Of a stretch of 37,953 nucleotides of DNA, positions 33,610-37,953 are shown piece by piece. Each line of letters begins with the position of its first letter. Position 1 is the stretch's first letter. The notes beneath the pieces are model-generated. The model had not been told where the DNA came from and did no database searches. It saw only the letters and a list, made by a program, of their open reading frames with translations. The translations under genes and the position numbers were made by a program. The DNA comes from an uncultured Prevotella sp. (GTDB lineage: Bacteria; Bacteroidota; Bacteroidia; Bacteroidales; Bacteroidaceae): contig UQWP01000032.1 of assembly GCA_900544825.1 (NCBI GenBank), forward strand, positions 1-37,953, read 5' to 3'.

Positions 33610-35964
33610 ATGATGAACTACAAGAAATTGGCTCTTACCATTGCGGCAGGAGCGATGGCATCTACAATGATGGCGCAATCTGCACCTCAGTTGAATGCCA
33701 ACAACATCGACGAAGTAATCAAGGCGATGACCTTGGAAGAGAAAGCCCAGATGCTGGTGGGCGGTGGTAACGATGGATTCGTGGGCAGTGGCGCTATGCT
33801 CGGACACCAGAAGAAGTTCGTGCCGGGTGCTGCGGGTACAACTGTAGCCATCCCTCGTCTCGGTATTCCTACTACCGTACAGTGTGATGGTCCTGCCGGC
33901 GTTCATATCGATGCTCATCGCGAAGGTGACAGCCGTAGCTACTTTGCTACCGGTTTCCCTATCGGAACCTGTCTGGCTTCTACCTGGAACACCGACCTGG
34001 TGCGCAAGGTGGGCGAGGCTATCGGTAACGAAACCCTGGAGTATGGCTGTGATGTTGTGCTCGGACCAGGTATGAACTTGCATCGCAATCCGCTCTGCGG
34101 CCGTAACTTTGAGTATTATTCTGAGGACCCAATCGTAACAGGTCTCATCGGAACAGCCTTTGTACAGGGTGTACAGAGTCAGGGCGTGGGTGTAAGTGCC
34201 AAGCACTTTGCCGTAAACTCTCAGGAGACTGACCGTACCAAGGTGAATGAGCGATTGAGCCAGCGTGCTCTCCGCGAGTTGTATCTGAAGGGCTTCGAGA
34301 TGATGGTTCGCAAGAGCAATCCTTGGACTATCATGTCTGCTTATAATAAGATCAACGGTGTTTATGCCCAGGGCAACAAGGGACTCCTTACCGATATTCT
34401 CCGTAACGACTGGGGATATAAGGGAATCGTGGAGACCGACTGGATTGGTAAGCGTGCCGACCTTCCTCTGGAACAGGAAGTTGAGGCTGGCAACGACTTG
34501 ATGATGCCGGGTTATCCAGCACAGGTGCAGGATATTGTTGATGCCGTAAAGAATGGTAAGTTGGATATCAAGGATGTAGATCGCAATGTTCGCCGTATGC
34601 TCGAATATATCGTGAAGACTCCTAGATTCAAGGGATATAAATATAGTGGTGAGCCAGACTTGAAGGCTCATGCTGCCATCACCCGTCAGAGTTCTACCGA
34701 GGGTATGGTGCTTCTGAAGAATGATGCCGCTCTTCCTATCCAGGGCTTGAAGACTGTGGCACTCTTCGGTGTAAACTCTTACGACTTCATGTCGGGTGGT
34801 CTCGGTAGTGGAGCCGTTAATGTAGGCTATTCTGTAGATATGGTTACCGGTTTGAAGAACATCGGAGTAGCAACTACTCCTCAGCTTACAGAAATCTATC
34901 AGAATTATGTAAAGTATGCCAAGGCTAAGTTGAAGGCAGACAAGAATCCGATGATGTGGTTCCTGGATCAGGGTCAGCCTAAGCTCGATGAAATCGAGAT
35001 TACTGAGCGTTGTGTAGCTGGCGAGGAGCCAAAAGCTGATGCTGCCATCATCACCATCGGCCGTCAGGCAGGTGAGGGAATGGATCGCCAGATTAATGGT
35101 GAGTTCAACCTCAGTCAGATAGAGCAGGATATGATTTTCCGTGTATCTGATGCTTTCCATGCCAAGGGCAAGAAGGTGATTGTGATTATCAACTCTGGTT
35201 CTGTGATAGAGACTGCCAGCTGGAGAGACCGTGTGGATGCTATTCTCGTAGCTTGGCAGCCAGGTATCGAGGGCGGTAACTCTGTAGCTGATATCCTGAC
35301 CGGTAAGGTGAATCCATCGGGTAAGTTGACCATGACCTGGCCTATCGCTGCTACCGATCATCCATCTACTGCCAACTTCGCCATGGATTATGATATGTAC
35401 ACCTACAAGAATCTGCAGGATTGGAGCAAGGGCAACATCAAGGGTTACGACTATAGCAACCATGAGGAGGATATCTACGTAGGTTATCGCTACTTTGATA
35501 CCTTTAAGAAGAATGTGGCTTATCCTTTCGGTTATGGTTTGAGCTATACCACCTTCGAGTTTGGCAAGCCATCTGTCAAGGCAAAAGGCAACAATATTGA
35601 GGTTAGCGTAACTATCAAGAATACCGGTAAGGTTGCCGGCAAGGAAGTTGCTGAGGTTTATGTCACCGCTCCAAAGGGCGCTTACGAGAAGCCAGCCAAG
35701 GAACTCAAGACCTTCGGCAAGACCAAGTTGCTGAAGCCAGGTGAGAGCCAGACTTTGAAGATGACACTCGAGAAGCGAGACCTTGCCAGCTTCGATGAGG
35801 CTAACAGCCAGTGGAAGGTCGATGCTGGTAACTATCTCTTCAAGGTAGGTAGTGATGTAGAGAACATCAAGGGTACTGCTACTTTGGAGGTGGCTGAATA
35901 TACCGAGAAGACAAGCAATGCCTGCGCTCCTAAGGTTCAGTTGAACTATCTGAAGCAGAAATAA
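33610..35964 (+). CDS. GH3 beta-glycosidase (beta-glucosidase or beta-xylosidase), secreted
   Basis: The 784-residue enzyme has a signal peptide (MMNYKKLALTIAAGAMASTMMAQ), an N-terminal GH3 barrel with CDGPAGVHID, KHF (about 198-200) and the nucleophile Asp277 in GIVETDWIGKRAD, a second alpha/beta domain (about 360-600), and a C-terminal fibronectin-III-like domain beginning after YPFGYGLSYT. Expected location is the periplasm. It cleaves terminal beta-glycosides; whether glucose or xylose is preferred is not visible. It may help the xylan enzymes 8 kb away but is under its own promoter. Confidence 0.93.
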   Translation: MMNYKKLALTIAAGAMASTMMAQSAPQLNANNIDEVIKAMTLEEKAQMLVGGGNDGFVGSGAMLGHQKKFVPGAAGTTVAIPRLGIPTTVQCDGPAGVHIDAHREGDSRSYFATGFPIGTCLASTWNTDLVRKVGEAIGNETLEYGCDVVLGPGMNLHRNPLCGRNFEYYSEDPIVTGLIGTAFVQGVQSQGVGVSAKHFAVNSQETDRTKVNERLSQRALRELYLKGFEMMVRKSNPWTIMSAYNKINGVYAQGNKGLLTDILRNDWGYKGIVETDWIGKRADLPLEQEVEAGNDLMMPGYPAQVQDIVDAVKNGKLDIKDVDRNVRRMLEYIVKTPRFKGYKYSGEPDLKAHAAITRQSSTEGMVLLKNDAALPIQGLKTVALFGVNSYDFMSGGLGSGAVNVGYSVDMVTGLKNIGVATTPQLTEIYQNYVKYAKAKLKADKNPMMWFLDQGQPKLDEIEITERCVAGEEPKADAAIITIGRQAGEGMDRQINGEFNLSQIEQDMIFRVSDAFHAKGKKVIVIINSGSVIETASWRDRVDAILVAWQPGIEGGNSVADILTGKVNPSGKLTMTWPIAATDHPSTANFAMDYDMYTYKNLQDWSKGNIKGYDYSNHEEDIYVGYRYFDTFKKNVAYPFGYGLSYTTFEFGKPSVKAKGNNIEVSVTIKNTGKVAGKEVAEVYVTAPKGAYEKPAKELKTFGKTKLLKPGESQTLKMTLEKRDLASFDEANSQWKVDAGNYLFKVGSDVENIKGTATLEVAEYTEKTSNACAPKVQLNYLKQK

Positions 35965-36018
35965 GTAATCATAGGGGAGATACAGTATATAAAAATAAAA
36001 CTCCCGATATCAATAACG

Positions 36019-36056
36019 AAAAACTCCCGTCTCTTCTCTGAGATGGGAGTTTTTTG
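36019..36056. terminator. Bidirectional terminator between GH3 and the truncated receptor
   Basis: The stem AACTCCCGTCTC / GAGATGGGAGTT has a 6-nt loop, flanked by A and T runs, so it can work in both directions. It lies between two convergent genes. Confidence 0.85.
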
Positions 36057-36057
36057 T

Positions 36058-37938
36058 TTAGAAGGAATACTGGGCGGAAATCATCAGTTCGCGAGGGCGA
36101 AGATGATAGCTGTCGGTCAATGTACTGATGCCGCTATAGATGGTTTCCATATAGTTCTTTTTATTGAATAGGTTGCGGAGCTCTGCAGAAAGGCGGAGCT
36201 TTTTCATTCTCCATACTGCCGATGCATCGCCAAGGAGGGTATTAAGGTGGTTGCCCTCTTGCAGCTCATTGTGATAATGTACGAGCGAAAAGGAGAGGTC
36301 CACATGGCTGATGGTAGCGGTGGCAGATACGCTTTGGCGCCAATTAAATAACGATGACTTCGCCATTTTTTGACGTTTCGAGTTGTAAAAAGAGAATTCT
36401 CCCTCATAGCTAAAGGCACACCAGGATGGCGAGAAGGCGATGCTGGGCTTCACTGTATAGTTGTCGGCGGTGTAGCTGATGGCATTGCCGCTGCTGTATT
36501 GCTCGCCCTTGCTGTAGTTGTAACTGCCCTCCAAGCGGGTTTTCAGATGAAGGTCGTAGAAGCCCTTCGATATGTAGAGCGAAGCCCCTAGATTGTCGCT
36601 CTTGCTGTCCTGCTTATATAATGAGGTATAGTATTTGCCATCCTCGATGCGTAGGTCGGATGCCGTGTTCATCCAGTTTTTGCTGGCATTGACCGATGCG
36701 CTGAAGAAGATTTCCTTGATTGGACGCTTGTAGTCGTAACTCAATTTGCCATAAAGAGAGCGGGTTATCGGAATGATGTCACTCGAAGTGTACCAAGAGC
36801 GATAACTCTGGCGATATTGCTTGATGGCATAGTTGATGGCATTGCCTGTTCCTGTATTGTATCCAGTGTAGATAGTCAACTCTCTACGGAAATCCAATTT
36901 CTTATATAAGTAAAGGTAGGGTGATACGGTAAGTAGAGTCTTCTGTGGATAGGTGAAGCGTTCCCAAATGAAGTCGGGAGAGAACGACATACGGAACGTT
37001 TCTGTCTTGTATTGCCAGTAAGGGGTGAACTTCCCAGTGATGTTAAGGCTGTTTTGAGCGATTTCATCGTGACTGTTTTCGATGAATCCGTTGTTTTTGC
37101 CGATTTCATCGCTTCTTTCCTGATATTTTGCATAGATGTTGTAGAGGTCAATACTCACTCTATATTCCTGCGTCCAGTGGAAGCGATTCTTCATCCACTG
37201 TAAGGCGTGGGCAGTATGCCAAAGGTTGGTGCGGATACGATTGCGGTCGTCATTAACGTAAAGGTCTGCCACACCATGGTGATAGTCGGCAGTGCTACGC
37301 CAAGAGAGTTGACTTTTCTTGAAGACGAAGAGGCGGTAGATACTTGCCGAGAGGTCGAGCTTTGGGATGCGGACACGTTGGGTAAGCGTGTCGTTGATGT
37401 TTGACAAACCGTCGCTTTGTGCAGCGCTGAGGCTGATGCTCTCGTTGCCATAATGCTCAGCCTTGTTTACCTTGTTCTCCCATTGCATATTGAAGGCATC
37501 GCTGATCATTGTCTTGTGATTGTGCTCCGTGGTAACAGTAGGAGCTTCGCCGCCGAGATCGTAGATACTCTGGTTCTCTCGTTCTTGTCGGGTTACCGTA
37601 CGGAGATAGTTGGCTTCTATGCGAGTCTCTGCATCGTCCTTGTTCTTCTTGATATGGTTGATGGAGTATTTTTGCGAGGTGTTGAAGCGCAGGCGTTCTT
37701 CATCGATAGGAGCGTCAAGCGATGGCACTGATACCCATGATGGAAGGGAGGTAGGAGCCAGACGATTGCTGTAAGATGCAAGTTGGTTAAGTGAATAGCC
37801 GAGATTTTTTCCTGTTCTGTCGTATTCTGCATCATACATCATCTGTTTCTTCTTGCCAATTTGCATGATATTGATGCTTCCGCCTACGTGGGACGGATGA
37901 GGGTGTGTCATAAGTCCATGACGCACCCTTTTTCGCAA
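36058..37938 (-). pseudogene. 5'-truncated TonB-receptor-like outer-membrane protein
   Basis: The frame encodes a beta-barrel homologous to the C-terminal two thirds of the 878-residue receptor at 29773, with LRNLFNKKNYMETIYSGIST near its end and the final ISAQYSF. The signal peptide, CarboxypepD_reg-like and plug regions are missing. The open frame can start only at a TTG (37938), and an in-frame TAG stop stands just upstream at 37945-37947, so the gene does not simply run off the window. Its first 13 or so codons derive from the 36-bp hairpin repeat (37899-37934), and homology appears to begin near GGSINIMQIGKKKQ. It is a truncation, insertion or misassembly, not an intact gene. Confidence 0.65.
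37899..37934 (+). repeat. Second copy of the 36-bp hairpin repeat
   Basis: An exact inverted copy of 17-52. On the plus strand it reads as a hairpin followed by TTTTT. It interrupts the 5' part of the outer-membrane receptor gene. Confidence 0.8.
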
Positions 37939-37953
37939 AAACTCCTACTTGCA

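Noticed and set aside
33496..35463. 655-codon frame antisense to the GH3 gene
   Set aside because: Long only because of the codon bias of GH3; it has no recognisable domain and the sense strand encodes a complete GH3 enzyme.

Overview
The window looks like a Bacteroidetes chromosome of the Prevotella / Segatella copri type. The evidence is several SusC/SusD pairs, many promoters of the Bacteroidetes form (-7 element TAnnTTTG, often with TTG about 20 nt upstream), GLPGLI-family proteins, a C10 (interpain/streptopain-type) protease, and a xylan gene cluster in the transporter - GH10 - GH43 order known from Prevotella bryantii. This assignment comes from gene content only. No tRNA, rRNA or CRISPR was seen.

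Left part (1-16 kb): two SusC/SusD outer-membrane import systems face away from each other. SusC1/SusD1 (84-4938) is on the minus strand. SusC2/SusD2 plus a surface lipoprotein (10617-16319) is on the plus strand, followed by a secreted C10 protease. Between them lie a tyrosine recombinase (5186-6196), a 0.4-kb repeat element, two AAA ATPases with DUF4143-type C-termini, three arrays of 33-bp-spaced repeats, and two 3'-end relics of one ATPase gene. The two susC genes share the same 5' leader and N-terminal coding sequence in inverted orientation, including 170 bp without a mismatch (4858-5027 and 10528-10697). Only the SusC2 side has a recognisable promoter (10372-10403), and it lies inside the segment bounded by the inverted repeats. 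This is the layout expected of a recombinase-driven switch that moves one promoter between two SusC/SusD operons, as documented for SusC/SusD phase variation in Bacteroides fragilis. It is the most interesting system in the window.

Middle part (18-25.4 kb): a xylan-oligosaccharide cluster. A secreted GH67 alpha-glucuronidase is on the minus strand. A divergent plus-strand operon encodes an SGNH esterase, a GPH-type sugar symporter, a GH10 xylanase and a cytoplasmic GH43 enzyme, and ends at a strong terminator. Together they would deacetylate, de-glucuronidate and shorten xylo-oligosaccharides in the periplasm, import them and finish them in the cytoplasm. No dedicated regulator is present in the window.

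Right part (25.5-38 kb): an ABC exporter pair (permease plus ATPase), two tandem GLPGLI proteins followed by a TonB-receptor-like outer-membrane protein, trmB, and a secreted GH3 glycosidase. Last is a 5'-truncated second outer-membrane receptor whose open frame begins inside a 36-bp hairpin sequence. An exact inverted copy of that hairpin lies at the other end of the window (17-52), where it acts as the terminator of the SusC1/SusD1 operon.
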